From NCBI RefSeq assembly GCF_014219065.1, contig NZ_JACLGO010000027.1, positions 1 through 60,744 on the forward strand: a stretch of 60,744 nt of DNA, written 5' to 3'. This document shows, one piece after another, positions 37,047 to 45,433 of this stretch (position 1 is its first letter; every line of letters begins with the position of its first letter). The position numbers were made by a program, and so were the translations under genes. This DNA is from Halopseudomonas xiamenensis. GTDB lineage: Bacteria; Pseudomonadota; Gammaproteobacteria; Pseudomonadales; Pseudomonadaceae. The notes beneath the pieces were generated by a model, which was not told the DNA's origin, did not search any database, and saw nothing but the letters and a program-made list of their open reading frames with translations.

Positions 37047-38486
37047 ATGAAAACTGCCTTGCCAGATGGCCTGATCGTTGTGGCCAAAGCTGATTGCCCC
37101 ACCTGCCGGTTGGCCGAGCCACTGCTCGCTGAGCTGAACGCGCAAGCCGGGCCTCTGACGGTCTATGTGCAGGACTCCACGGAGTATGCTGCCGACCTGC
37201 CTGGCACCTTGTACGACAAGACTCTGGAACACTCCTACCGCCTGGGTATCGAATTCGTACCGACGCTGATCCGTGTCGAGAATGGCGTCGAGGTGCAGCG
37301 CACCTACGGCTGGCACAAGGAGGATTGGCGGCAGATATCCGGGCTGGCTGCGTTGGGTGAGGACTTGCCGGTGATGCGCCCCGGCTGCGGATCGAAGACG
37401 CTGGAGCCGGGGATTGCCGAGGAACTGGAGCTGGCATTCGGGGATATTCGGCTGCAGTCCCGCGAGATCGATTTTTCCGCCGTCGATGATCCCTTCGAGG
37501 CCTGCTTCGAACGTGGCTGGAGCGACGGCTTGCCGGTGGTGCCACCGACGCCGGTGCGGGTGCTGCGCATGCTCAAGGGTACCCGGCGCAAGCCGGATGA
37601 GGTGGTTGGCCTGATGCCGCCGGACCTGGTGCCCTGCACGGTGGAGAAGGTGGCGATCAATGCGGTGATGGCAGGCTGCAAACCTGAATATATGCCGGTG
37701 CTGCTGGCGGCGCTGGAGGCGGCCCTGACCGACGAGTTCGGCCTGCACGGGCTGATCTGCACCACCATGTTCGGCAGCCCGCTGATTATCGTCAACGGCC
37801 CGGCAGCCAGGGCGGTCGGCATGAACTCGGGCGTCAACGCGTTGGGGCAGGGTAATCGCGCCAATGCCACCATTGGCCGGGCTTTGCAGCTGATCATTCG
37901 CAATGTCGGCGGTGGCCGCCCCGGCGAGATCGATCGTGCCACGCTGGGTAACCCCGGCAAATACAGTTTCTGCTTTGCCGAAGCCGAGGACAGCGAATGG
38001 CTGCCACTGGCGCAGGAGCGGGGTATAGAAGCTGGGCGTTCGGCGGTGACGCTGTTTCCCGGCGAGGGGGTACAGGGCATCATCGACCAGAAATCCCGCG
38101 ATCCCGAGTCCCTGGCACGCTCCTTCGCCCTGTCACTGCGCGCCGTCGATCATGCCAAGCTGGCCATGGCGGGGGATGCGGTGCTGGTGGTATCGCCCGA
38201 GCATGCGCGGGTCTTTATCGACGCAGGCTGGTCCAAGCAGCGGCTGCGTGAAGAACTGGACCGGCTGCTGCTGGCGCCCGGCAAGGAGTTGGTCGCCGGT
38301 GCCGGGGGTATTACCGAGGGAATTCCCGAACGTTTCAAGGACATGCAGGTACCCAAGTTTCGTCCTGGTGGCCTGCTGATCGTCCGGGCTGGCGGTACCG
38401 CCGGTCTGTTTTCTGCCATCATCGCCGGCTGGGCTGCGTCTGGCCCGGTCGGCTCGTCTGCGGTAACACGTGAGGTGAACACATGA
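37047..38486 (+). CDS. Thioredoxin-like two-domain protein coupled to the UGSC selenoprotein
   Basis: A 479-residue protein, no signal peptide seen. Residues 1-105 form a thioredoxin-like domain with ADCPTCRLAEPLL (Cys17-x-x-Cys20) and a cis-proline-like FVPTLIRV. From about residue 150 a second domain of unknown function carries SDGLPVVPPTPVRVLRML, VEKVAINAVMAGCKPEYMPV, NSGVNALGQGNRANATIGRA and a C-terminal glycine-rich stretch. An AAAAGGG site precedes the ATG. Its stop overlaps the start of the UGSC gene (ATGA), so the two are translated together. The natural inference is that this protein reduces, or forms a complex with, the selenoprotein. I cannot name a reaction. Confidence 0.8.
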   Translation: MKTALPDGLIVVAKADCPTCRLAEPLLAELNAQAGPLTVYVQDSTEYAADLPGTLYDKTLEHSYRLGIEFVPTLIRVENGVEVQRTYGWHKEDWRQISGLAALGEDLPVMRPGCGSKTLEPGIAEELELAFGDIRLQSREIDFSAVDDPFEACFERGWSDGLPVVPPTPVRVLRMLKGTRRKPDEVVGLMPPDLVPCTVEKVAINAVMAGCKPEYMPVLLAALEAALTDEFGLHGLICTTMFGSPLIIVNGPAARAVGMNSGVNALGQGNRANATIGRALQLIIRNVGGGRPGEIDRATLGNPGKYSFCFAEAEDSEWLPLAQERGIEAGRSAVTLFPGEGVQGIIDQKSRDPESLARSFALSLRAVDHAKLAMAGDAVLVVSPEHARVFIDAGWSKQRLREELDRLLLAPGKELVAGAGGITEGIPERFKDMQVPKFRPGGLLIVRAGGTAGLFSAIIAGWAASGPVGSSAVTREVNT

Positions 38487-39022
38487 ACGAGAACAGGGTA
38501 CTGGACCCGACGGCGGAGCAAGCGCCGGCCCAGCGGGCGCGTCTGCCCCGGCCGACGTCGATAGAGGGCAAGGTGGTCGGCCTGCTGGATATATCCAAGC
38601 CGCGTGGCGATGTCTTCCTCGACCGTATCGAGGAACAGCTGGCTGCCATGGGTATCCAGGTCAAGCGTTACGCCAAGCCGACCTTCACCCGGATCGCTCC
38701 GACCGAACTCAAGCAGCGGATGGCCGCCGAGGTCGATCTGCTGGTGGAAGGGCTGGCCGACTGAGGGTCTTGCACGTCGTGCTGTATGCATGACATAGCA
38801 GACCTGGAGTCGCGTCAGGTTCCGGGTGTTGGAGTTGCCTCCAGCGAATTCATCGAGGCTGCGGCGTTGCAGTCGCGGGCGCTGGGTTTCGACCCGGCAA
38901 TGGTCTTCGTGCCGCATCCGATTCAGGATCGTACCGATGAGGAAATGCGTGCCCTGGCCGATGCCGCCCTGCCGGATATCCTGCGCTTGCTCTGCGCAGA
39001 GGAGGGTGATGCCGCCGAGTGA
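38483..39022 (+). CDS. UGSC-motif selenoprotein (in-frame TGA read as selenocysteine)
   Basis: Read conventionally, the frame from 38483 stops at TGA 38762-38764, giving 93 residues ending EGLAD. The same frame continues without a break to a stop at 39020-39022. With TGA as selenocysteine the product has 179 residues and the motif U94-G-S-C97-T-S-C100-C101. After the TGA the protein still looks real (LESRQVPGVGVASSEFIEAA, MVFVPHPIQDRT). A SECIS-like hairpin begins one base after the TGA, and selA, selB and selC follow. A Sec/Cys pair suggests a redox enzyme, probably fed by the coupled thioredoxin-like protein. The motif agrees with a UGSC family of (seleno)proteins known from surveys; its reaction is unknown. 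Confidence 0.92.
38765..38804 (+). promoter_or_regulatory. Bacterial SECIS element
   Basis: Directly after the TGA the RNA can form a two-part hairpin: lower stem 38766-38770 with 38800-38804, a 2-bp extension (38772-38773 with 38798-38799), and a 7-bp upper stem 38776-38782 with 38788-38794 closing a UGUAU loop. The loop starts 18 nt after the UGA and has G as its second base. These features agree with described bacterial SECIS rules (short apical loop, G in the first two loop positions, 16-37 nt spacing). Confidence 0.8.
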
Positions 39023-39071
39023 GCATGCCGAGGGTTTGCGGCAACCGGGTGTGAACAACAAAAGGTAAGCA

Positions 39072-40457
39072 ATGAAACAGCCGACAAACCCTCTGTATCC
39101 GCCTTCGGTTGACCACATGCTGGGTTGGCCGCTGATTCAGGCACTGGTGGCCAGCCATGGCCGGACACTGGTGCTCGGTTGTCTGCGCGAGGCCCTGGCA
39201 TTGTGGCGTGACGGTACGGCAAATGATCCGGCAAGTTTCATGCAGGCAGTGCAGCAACTGGTCGAGAAGACCCTCGTGCCGTCCATGCGGCCGCTGTACA
39301 ACCTCACCGGCACCGTGCTGCATACCAACCTGGGTCGCGCACCGCTGCCGCCGGAAGCGATCGAGGCAATGACCGCGGTAGCGCTGGGCGCGAGCAATCT
39401 CGAGTTCGATCTGCAGACCGGGCTGCGTGGCGACCGTGATGAGCATGTCGAGCAATGGATCTGCCGCCTGACCGGTGCCGAGGCGGCCACCGTGGTCAAC
39501 AACAACGCCGCAGCGGTATTGCTGGTGCTCAATGCACTGGCGCAGCGCCGCGAAGTGGTGGTATCCCGGGGTGAGCTGATCGAGATTGGTGGCTCCTTCC
39601 GCCTGCCCGACATCATGGCCCGCGCCGGGTGCAAACTGCGTGAGGTGGGGGCGACCAACCGTACCCACGCCCAGGATTATGTCCAGGCCATTGGTCCGCG
39701 CACTGCACTGCTGCTCAAAGCCCACACCAGCAATTTCAGTATCCAGGGTTTCACCAAGGCGCTGAGCGAGGCGCAGTTGGCGGATATCGCTCGTGAACAC
39801 CAGTTGCCGCTGGTGGTGGATCTGGGCAGTGGTTCGCTGATCGACATGCAGGCGCTCGGTCTGCCCGCCGAGCCGGTGGTGGGCCGGGTACTGGAACAGG
39901 GCGTGGATATCGTCACCTTCAGCGGCGACAAGCTGCTTGGCGGTCCCCAGGCCGGCATCATTGCCGGCCGGGCGGATCTGGTGGCGCGCATACGCAAGAG
40001 CCCGCTCAAGCGGGCGCTGCGCTGCGACAAGATGACCCTGGCCGCCCTGGAGGCGGTATTGCGCCTGTATGCCGACCCCGACACCCTCGTGCAGAAGGTT
40101 CCGACCCTGCGCCTGCTCACGCGCAGCGCCGAGGATATCCGCCGTACCGCTGAGGCTTTGCTACCGGCGCTGGCGGCATGGGCTGGTAGCGCTGTCCAGG
40201 TGGATGTGCATGAGGTCAGCAGCCAGATCGGCTCCGGTTCGCTACCGCTGGAGCTGTTGCCCAGCGCCGCATTGCGACTGCGCAGCAACAGCCCCAACAA
40301 GCGTGAGCGCAGCCGCCATCTGCGTGAGCTTGCCGAGCGTTTGCGTAGCCTGCCGCAGCCGGTGATAGGGCGCATTACCGATGACAGCCTGCTGCTCGAT
40401 TGTCGCTGCGTGGAGCAGCCTGCGGCGCTGCGGGCGCAATGGGAGGCTGGGGTGTGA
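39072..40457 (+). CDS. selA: L-seryl-tRNA(Sec) selenium transferase
   Basis: SelA converts seryl-tRNA(Sec) to selenocysteyl-tRNA(Sec) using selenophosphate. The 461-residue PLP enzyme shows NLTGTVLHTNLGRAPLP (about 76-92) and the cofactor lysine in SGDKLLGGPQAG (Lys287). Length matches bacterial SelA. It starts 49 bp after the selenoprotein stop with AAAGG ahead of the ATG, so it is probably in the same transcript. Its end overlaps selB. The selenium donor gene selD is not in the window. Confidence 0.96.
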   Translation: MKQPTNPLYPPSVDHMLGWPLIQALVASHGRTLVLGCLREALALWRDGTANDPASFMQAVQQLVEKTLVPSMRPLYNLTGTVLHTNLGRAPLPPEAIEAMTAVALGASNLEFDLQTGLRGDRDEHVEQWICRLTGAEAATVVNNNAAAVLLVLNALAQRREVVVSRGELIEIGGSFRLPDIMARAGCKLREVGATNRTHAQDYVQAIGPRTALLLKAHTSNFSIQGFTKALSEAQLADIAREHQLPLVVDLGSGSLIDMQALGLPAEPVVGRVLEQGVDIVTFSGDKLLGGPQAGIIAGRADLVARIRKSPLKRALRCDKMTLAALEAVLRLYADPDTLVQKVPTLRLLTRSAEDIRRTAEALLPALAAWAGSAVQVDVHEVSSQIGSGSLPLELLPSAALRLRSNSPNKRERSRHLRELAERLRSLPQPVIGRITDDSLLLDCRCVEQPAALRAQWEAGV

Positions 40458-42316
40458 TCATCGCCACTGCCGGGCATGTGGATCATGGCAAGACCTCGTT
40501 GGTGCGGGCGTTGACCGGCATCGACACTGATCAGCAGGCCGAGGAAAAGCGCCGTGGCCTGACGATCGAACTCGGCTTCGCCTGGGTCTTCACTGACGAG
40601 GGGCAGGCGCTGGGCTTCGTCGACGTACCGGGGCATGAGCGCTTCATGGCCACTATGCTGGCCGGCGTCGCCGCCGTGGACGCCGCGTTGCTGGTGGCGG
40701 CGGCGGATGACGGGGTGATGCCCCAGACCCGCGAGCACCTGAGTGTACTGCGGCTGCTCGGGGTGGAGCGGTTGGTCATTGTCCTCAGTCGTTGTGATCT
40801 GGCGGAGCCGGCGAGGGTGGCGTTGGTACGGGATGAACTGCATGAGTTACTGGCACCGCAGGGCTGGGATGAGCCGCCGGTATTCTGCGTATCGGCTGTC
40901 ACTGGCGAAGGCATACAGCTGCTCCAGGAGTACCTGCTCGGGCTGGCCCGGGATCACCGTCTGCGTACCCCTGGCGGCCATGCGCGGCTGATGGTCGATC
41001 GCCGCTTCAGCGTGGCGGGAGCTGGCTGCGTGGTAACCGGCACCCTGGTCAGCGGCAGCCTGCAGGTGGGGCAGCGCTTGCTGGCCGACGGGCTTGAGCT
41101 ACGCGTGCGCAGCCTGCAGATAGCGGGTCGGGAAGCGCCACAGGTGGCAGTTGGGCAACGCTGTGCCGTGAATCTGGTGGGCGTTACCGAGGAACATCCG
41201 CGCCGGGGGGATTGGCTGACGGCAGTGGCGTTCGACAGCTCCGATAGGCTGGATGTGGAGCTGGTGCAACTGGAGGGCAGCCGCTGGCATCGCGGCCTGC
41301 TGCAGTTGCACCTGGGTACGGCGGTGCATCCGGTGCGGGTAGTGGTGCTGGAGGAGGGCCGACCGGCGCTGGCGCAGTTGATGCTGCAGCGCCCGGTGCA
41401 GGCGGTATGGGGGGAGCGCTTCATCATCCGCGACCCGGCGGTCAATACCACGCTTGGCGGTGGACGGGTGCTTGACCCGCAGGGGCTGCGGCGCGGGCGT
41501 GGCAAGGCGCAGCGCCTGGCGCTGCTACGGGACTGGCAGCAGGCGGCGACTGCACGGCAGGCGTTGATGGCGGCCATGCGCTGGCAACCGGTGGAGTTGG
41601 GTGGCTTCGCCCAGCGCTTCAACCTGACCGAAGCCGAATTGCAGGCACTGCTCGACACCATCAATGATTGCGAAGTCCTGTGCGGGCAACGTCAGGCCTG
41701 GGCTCTGCTGCCAGAGCGGCTGGAGGCGGCCTGGGCCAGCGTGTTTGCCTGGCTTGGCGCCTGGCATGCAGCGCACCCCGAGCAGTTGGGGCCGGGCGAG
41801 GGCGAGCTGAAGCTGGCCGCTGGTCTGCAATTGCCGTCGGAGCTGAGCAGCTGTCTGCTGAGCCGATGGTTGCGCGATGGTCGGCTGCAGCGCCAGGTCT
41901 GGGCCTGGCACCTGCCGGGGCACCGACAGCAGTTGCTGGAGGAAGACCAGATGCTGCTCGCCAGGGTCAGCGAACTGTTGCTGGCTGGCGGGTTGCGTCC
42001 GCCGATTATCGGTGAGCTAAGCCAGGCGCTGGAGATGGAACTGGAGCAGCTCCAGGCGTTTCTTCAGCGCATGCAGCGTGCGGGTGAGCTGATCGCGGTA
42101 GCACCGAACCGCTATTATCTGCCGTCCCAGATCGATGGGCTGGTGGCGGTGGCGCAACGCTTGGCGGCGGGCTCCTGCTCTGGTAGTTTCACTGCCGCCG
42201 AATACCGGGATGCTTCCGGTATCGGACGCAACCTGACCATCCAGGTGCTGCACTATCTCGACCGGGCGGGCATCACCCGCTTCGTGCGGGAACAACGTTT
42301 CCTTGCCGCTGGCTGA
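40454..42316 (+). CDS. selB: Selenocysteine-specific elongation factor
   Basis: SelB brings Sec-tRNA to the ribosome at a UGA followed by a SECIS. The 620-residue protein begins directly with the GTPase motif ATAGHVDHGKTSL (P-loop at residues 7-14), then DVPGHERFM and an EF-Tu-like core. The C-terminal half has the winged-helix repeats that bind SECIS RNA. The GTG at 40454 overlaps the selA stop (GTGA) and gives the usual SelB N-terminus; an upstream ATG in the frame lies within selA. tRNA-Sec begins 14 bp after the stop. Confidence 0.96.
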   Translation: MIIATAGHVDHGKTSLVRALTGIDTDQQAEEKRRGLTIELGFAWVFTDEGQALGFVDVPGHERFMATMLAGVAAVDAALLVAAADDGVMPQTREHLSVLRLLGVERLVIVLSRCDLAEPARVALVRDELHELLAPQGWDEPPVFCVSAVTGEGIQLLQEYLLGLARDHRLRTPGGHARLMVDRRFSVAGAGCVVTGTLVSGSLQVGQRLLADGLELRVRSLQIAGREAPQVAVGQRCAVNLVGVTEEHPRRGDWLTAVAFDSSDRLDVELVQLEGSRWHRGLLQLHLGTAVHPVRVVVLEEGRPALAQLMLQRPVQAVWGERFIIRDPAVNTTLGGGRVLDPQGLRRGRGKAQRLALLRDWQQAATARQALMAAMRWQPVELGGFAQRFNLTEAELQALLDTINDCEVLCGQRQAWALLPERLEAAWASVFAWLGAWHAAHPEQLGPGEGELKLAAGLQLPSELSSCLLSRWLRDGRLQRQVWAWHLPGHRQQLLEEDQMLLARVSELLLAGGLRPPIIGELSQALEMELEQLQAFLQRMQRAGELIAVAPNRYYLPSQIDGLVAVAQRLAAGSCSGSFTAAEYRDASGIGRNLTIQVLHYLDRAGITRFVREQRFLAAG

Positions 42317-42330
42317 CGCCGGCGACCAGA

Positions 42331-42425
42331 GGAAGGACATCGTCCCCGGTGGGGCGCCCGGACTTCAACTCCGGTGAGATGCGCAACGCGTGTCTGGTGG
42401 GTTCGACTCCCATGTCCTTCCGCCA
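42331..42425 (+). tRNA. selC: tRNA-Sec (TCA)
   Basis: A 95-nt tRNA with an 8-bp acceptor stem (GGAAGGAC with GTCCTTCC), discriminator G and encoded CCA. The anticodon loop CTTCAAC carries TCA (42365-42367), and a long variable arm follows. All are hallmarks of bacterial tRNA-Sec. It lies 14 bp after selB, on the same strand. Confidence 0.97.
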
Positions 42426-42450
42426 TTTACCTTTCCTGCGAATCCCCATC

Positions 42451-42472
42451 GCCGCGAGGCGCGGCTCCTACA
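42451..42472. repeat. Pseudomonas-type REP half-element
   Basis: GCCGCG-AGG-CGCGGC hairpin followed by TCCTACA, the layout of classic Pseudomonas REP sequences. It lies between selC and the convergent decarboxylase gene. The family differs from the GTCGAGC palindromes elsewhere in the window. Confidence 0.55.
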
Positions 42473-42526
42473 ACCACGGCTGGCGCTGTGCTTTCCGGTA
42501 AAGGGTTAAGTGAGCAGCACTGCTCC

Positions 42527-44779
42527 CTATACCAGGCAATCCACATAGTGGTGGATGCTGCCATCCTTCTGCGTCACCATCCGCAATCCGTGGATATCAC
42601 TTTCGAACCCGGGGAACTGCTCGTCCAGACTCTGGGCCACGCGCAGGTAATCGGCGATCGCGGTGCTGTCGTCGGGAAAGCGCTCCCCCGGCATGATCAC
42701 CGGGATGCCGGGCGGGTAGGGCACCAGCATGACGGCGCTGATGCGCCCCGCCAGTTGCTCTACCGGCACCATTTCCACCTGGCCACGGACCATCTGCTGG
42801 TAGGCGTCGGCGGGGCGCACGACGATCTCCGGCAGCTCGGTGTAGATCTGCCGCAGTACCCGGACCATATGCTGCTGCTTGTAGAAGCGGTGCAACTGAT
42901 GGCAGAGATCCTGCAGGCCCAGGCCGGGATAGTGACCGCTGCGGGCGATCACCGGCAGGGTCAGTTCCAGCGGGGCATTGCCGTCGTATAGCCGCTTGAA
43001 CTCCTGCAGTTCCGATACCAGGGTGCTCCATTTGCCTTTGGTGATGCCCAGCGAGAACAGGATCAGGAAGGAGTACAGGCCGGTCTTCTCCACCACCAGC
43101 CCGCGTTCGGCGAGAAAGCGGGTGACCACGGCCGCGGGAATGCCGGTGCGGCCCAGGCGGCCCTGGTCTTCCACGCCGGGGGTGAGCAGGGTGACCTTGA
43201 TCGGGTCGAGCAGGGCATAGTCCTCCGCCATGTCGCCGAAGCCGTGCCATTCGGCCTGGTGGTCCAGGGTCCAGTCGTCGGCGCGCAGTTGTTCGGCATT
43301 CAGCGCCTGCTCCGGTTCCCAGACATCGAACCACCACTGGTCTTCGTCCAGGCGCTCGGCGGTCTGCTGCATGGCGCGGCGGAACGACAGGGCCTCGTCG
43401 AGGGTTTCCTGGACCAGCGAGCGGCCGGGTTCGCCGGCCATCATGCCGGTGGCCACGTCGATCGAGGCGATGATGCCGTAGTGCGGCGAGGTGGAGGTAT
43501 GCATCATGAAGGCTTCGTTGAAGCGTTCCACATCCAGCTGCTGTTCGGCGCTGTTCTCGGCGAGGATGATCGAGGCCTGGGACAAGGCCGCCAGCACCTT
43601 GTGCGGCGACTGGGTGGCGAACACCAGTGGATGCCGGGCGCGTTCGAAGCCGCGTTTGCTGCCCATGCCGTGGCGTCCGGCATAGAACTCATGGAAGGCC
43701 GCGTAGCCGTACCAGGCTTCGTCGAAGTGCAGGATGTCGACGGCATCTTCCAGCTCATCCTTGATCAGCTCGGCGTTGTAACAGAGGCCGTCATAGGTGG
43801 AGTTGGTCAGTACGGCGAGGCGGATGCGTGCATGGCGCCCCTGCAGCAGCGGATGTTCAGCCAGGCGCTGGCGCAAGTTCTGTGGGGAAAACGAGTCCAG
43901 ACTGATCGGCCCGATGATGCCGTAGTCGTTGCGTGAGCCGGTCAGGTAGACCGGGATGGCGCCGGTCATGATGATCGCGTGGAGGATGGACTTGTGGCAG
44001 TTGCGGTCGACCAGTACTACGTCGTCGCGGGTGACGAAAGCGTGCCAGATGATCTTGTTGGCGGTGGAGGTGCCGTTGATCACATAGAAGCTGTGGTCGG
44101 CGCCGAAGGTTCTGGCGGTATTGGTTTCGGCCTCGGCGATCGGACCGTTGTGATCGAGCAGTGAGCCCAGCCCGGGAACCGACACCGACAGGTCCGAGCG
44201 CAGGGTGTTCTCGCCGAAGAAATCATGGAACGCACGGCCTACCGGGCTCTTGCGAAAAGCCACGCCGCCGCCGTGGCCGGGGGAGTGCCAGGAGTAGCTG
44301 GCGCGGCCGGTATAGTCGAGCAGCGCCTTGAAGAACGGCGGCAGCAGCTGTGCCAGGTAGGCGCGGGCAGTTCGGGCGATCTGCCCGGCGATGAACGGCA
44401 TGGTGTCTTCGAACAGGTAGATGATGCCGCGCAGCTGGTGTAGGTCGCGCAGTTGGCTGAGCAGTTGGCCGTCCAGTGCCTGAGTGGTGCTCAATGCCAT
44501 GATCGGCAGCTCGGGTGAGCGCGAATGCGCGGCGGAGAACAGCTTGCGCACCGGCTCCAGCTCGTCGGCCGGGTCGTTCTCGGCGGTGAACAGGATGCAG
44601 GACAGGCCGCGATGCGCTTCAGCCACCAGGCGGCCTTCATCCAGCGAGGTGGTCGCCAGTACCTCGAAGCCTTCGTGCTGCAGGGCAGTGAACAGTTCGG
44701 CCAGTTGCTGGCCTGCGACGTTGTTGCGCCCGGTATCCGGGTTGATGACCAGAATGGGGAAGTGTAGATGCTTGAACAT
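42527..44779 (-). CDS. Orn/Lys/Arg decarboxylase, LdcA-like
   Basis: A 750-residue PLP-dependent fold-type I decarboxylase. An N-terminal receiver-like wing domain (about 1-130) is followed by YSWHSPGHGGGVAF, VINGTSTANKIIWHAFV, the DEAWYGYAAFHEFY aspartate motif and the cofactor lysine in TQSPHKVLAALSQASII (Lys394). The C-terminal domain is complete. Length fits the P. aeruginosa lysine decarboxylase LdcA; lysine, arginine and ornithine enzymes are hard to separate by eye. It may contribute to polyamine supply or acid stress. Monocistronic, facing selC. Confidence 0.9.
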   Translation of the reverse strand: MFKHLHFPILVINPDTGRNNVAGQQLAELFTALQHEGFEVLATTSLDEGRLVAEAHRGLSCILFTAENDPADELEPVRKLFSAAHSRSPELPIMALSTTQALDGQLLSQLRDLHQLRGIIYLFEDTMPFIAGQIARTARAYLAQLLPPFFKALLDYTGRASYSWHSPGHGGGVAFRKSPVGRAFHDFFGENTLRSDLSVSVPGLGSLLDHNGPIAEAETNTARTFGADHSFYVINGTSTANKIIWHAFVTRDDVVLVDRNCHKSILHAIIMTGAIPVYLTGSRNDYGIIGPISLDSFSPQNLRQRLAEHPLLQGRHARIRLAVLTNSTYDGLCYNAELIKDELEDAVDILHFDEAWYGYAAFHEFYAGRHGMGSKRGFERARHPLVFATQSPHKVLAALSQASIILAENSAEQQLDVERFNEAFMMHTSTSPHYGIIASIDVATGMMAGEPGRSLVQETLDEALSFRRAMQQTAERLDEDQWWFDVWEPEQALNAEQLRADDWTLDHQAEWHGFGDMAEDYALLDPIKVTLLTPGVEDQGRLGRTGIPAAVVTRFLAERGLVVEKTGLYSFLILFSLGITKGKWSTLVSELQEFKRLYDGNAPLELTLPVIARSGHYPGLGLQDLCHQLHRFYKQQHMVRVLRQIYTELPEIVVRPADAYQQMVRGQVEMVPVEQLAGRISAVMLVPYPPGIPVIMPGERFPDDSTAIADYLRVAQSLDEQFPGFESDIHGLRMVTQKDGSIHHYVDCLV

Positions 44780-44935
44780 GCCGTCTCCTGAAACGGGAAC
44801 AGATTCTGACGCTGTGCATCCAGTGTTGTGCCGGTACGCATGCTTGGCAAGTGCGCAGGGTGAATTGCTGTTCGCCTATCGGGCAGCCTGCGATGGTATG
44901 CTGCACCTCTTTGTTTTGCTTGCGGGAGACAGGGT

Positions 44936-45367
44936 GTGAAATGGGATCTGCAGAACCCCTTTATCGATCATGTGCTGGTGCAGCCTGAGGATATCGATGA
45001 GCTGGGGCATGCCAACAACGCGGTCTATGTGCGCTGGTTGGAGCGTTGCGCATGGCAGCATTCCCAGTCGCTGGGGCTGGGCTTGCCCGAATATCAGCAG
45101 TTGAACCGGGCCATGGTGGTGGTGCGTCATGAGATCGACTACCTGGCGGCGGCTTATGTCGATGAGCAGTTGCAGATGGCGACCTGGATCGTCAGTTGGG
45201 ATAGCAAGCTGCGCATGACCCGGCGCTTTCAGCTGATACGCCCGGACGATGGCGTCACCCTGCTGCGGGCTCATACCACCTTCGCCTGCGTCGAACTGAG
45301 CAGTGGGCGCCCGCGGCGGATGCCGGCGGAATTTGTCGAGGGATATGGGCAGGCGATTGTGGCCTAG
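44936..45367 (+). CDS. Acyl-CoA thioesterase (4HBT/YbgC-like)
   Basis: A 143-residue hot-dog-fold thioesterase. The motif VQPEDIDELGHANNAVYVRWLE holds the catalytic-type aspartate and the conserved HANN. The GTG at 44936 has GGAG at seven bases and begins MKWDLQNPF; no better ATG exists. Hydrolyses an acyl-CoA of unknown chain. It ends at a large inverted repeat shared with the convergent ppnP gene. Confidence 0.85.
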   Translation: MKWDLQNPFIDHVLVQPEDIDELGHANNAVYVRWLERCAWQHSQSLGLGLPEYQQLNRAMVVVRHEIDYLAAAYVDEQLQMATWIVSWDSKLRMTRRFQLIRPDDGVTLLRAHTTFACVELSSGRPRRMPAEFVEGYGQAIVA

Positions 45368-45370
45368 TGG

Positions 45371-45424
45371 CGGGTTGTCGAGCGCGACTCGGTCCGATCG
45401 CGACCCGAGGCGCTCGACAACCCG
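45371..45424. repeat. Large inverted repeat between convergent genes
   Basis: A 15-bp perfect outer stem (45371-45385 with 45410-45424), built on the GTCGAGC core of the REP-like elements, plus an inner imperfect stem (CTCGG with CCGAG). It sits exactly between the ends of the thioesterase and ppnP genes and may serve as a terminator for both, although no T-run follows. Confidence 0.7.
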
Positions 45425-45433
45425 GTGGGGTAC

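Noticed and set aside
38483..38764. Truncated pseudogene ending at TGA
   Set aside because: The TGA is followed by GSC and a SECIS-like hairpin, and the Sec machinery is adjacent, so recoding explains it better than decay.
38786..39022. Separate small gene starting at ATG 38786
   Set aside because: It is in the same frame as the upstream UGSC gene, lacks a ribosome site and begins inside the SECIS hairpin. It is the C-terminal part of the selenoprotein.
42331..42425. selC as an integration site with an attached mobile element
   Set aside because: No integrase, phage gene or duplicated tRNA 3' end is visible downstream; the decarboxylase next door looks chromosomal.
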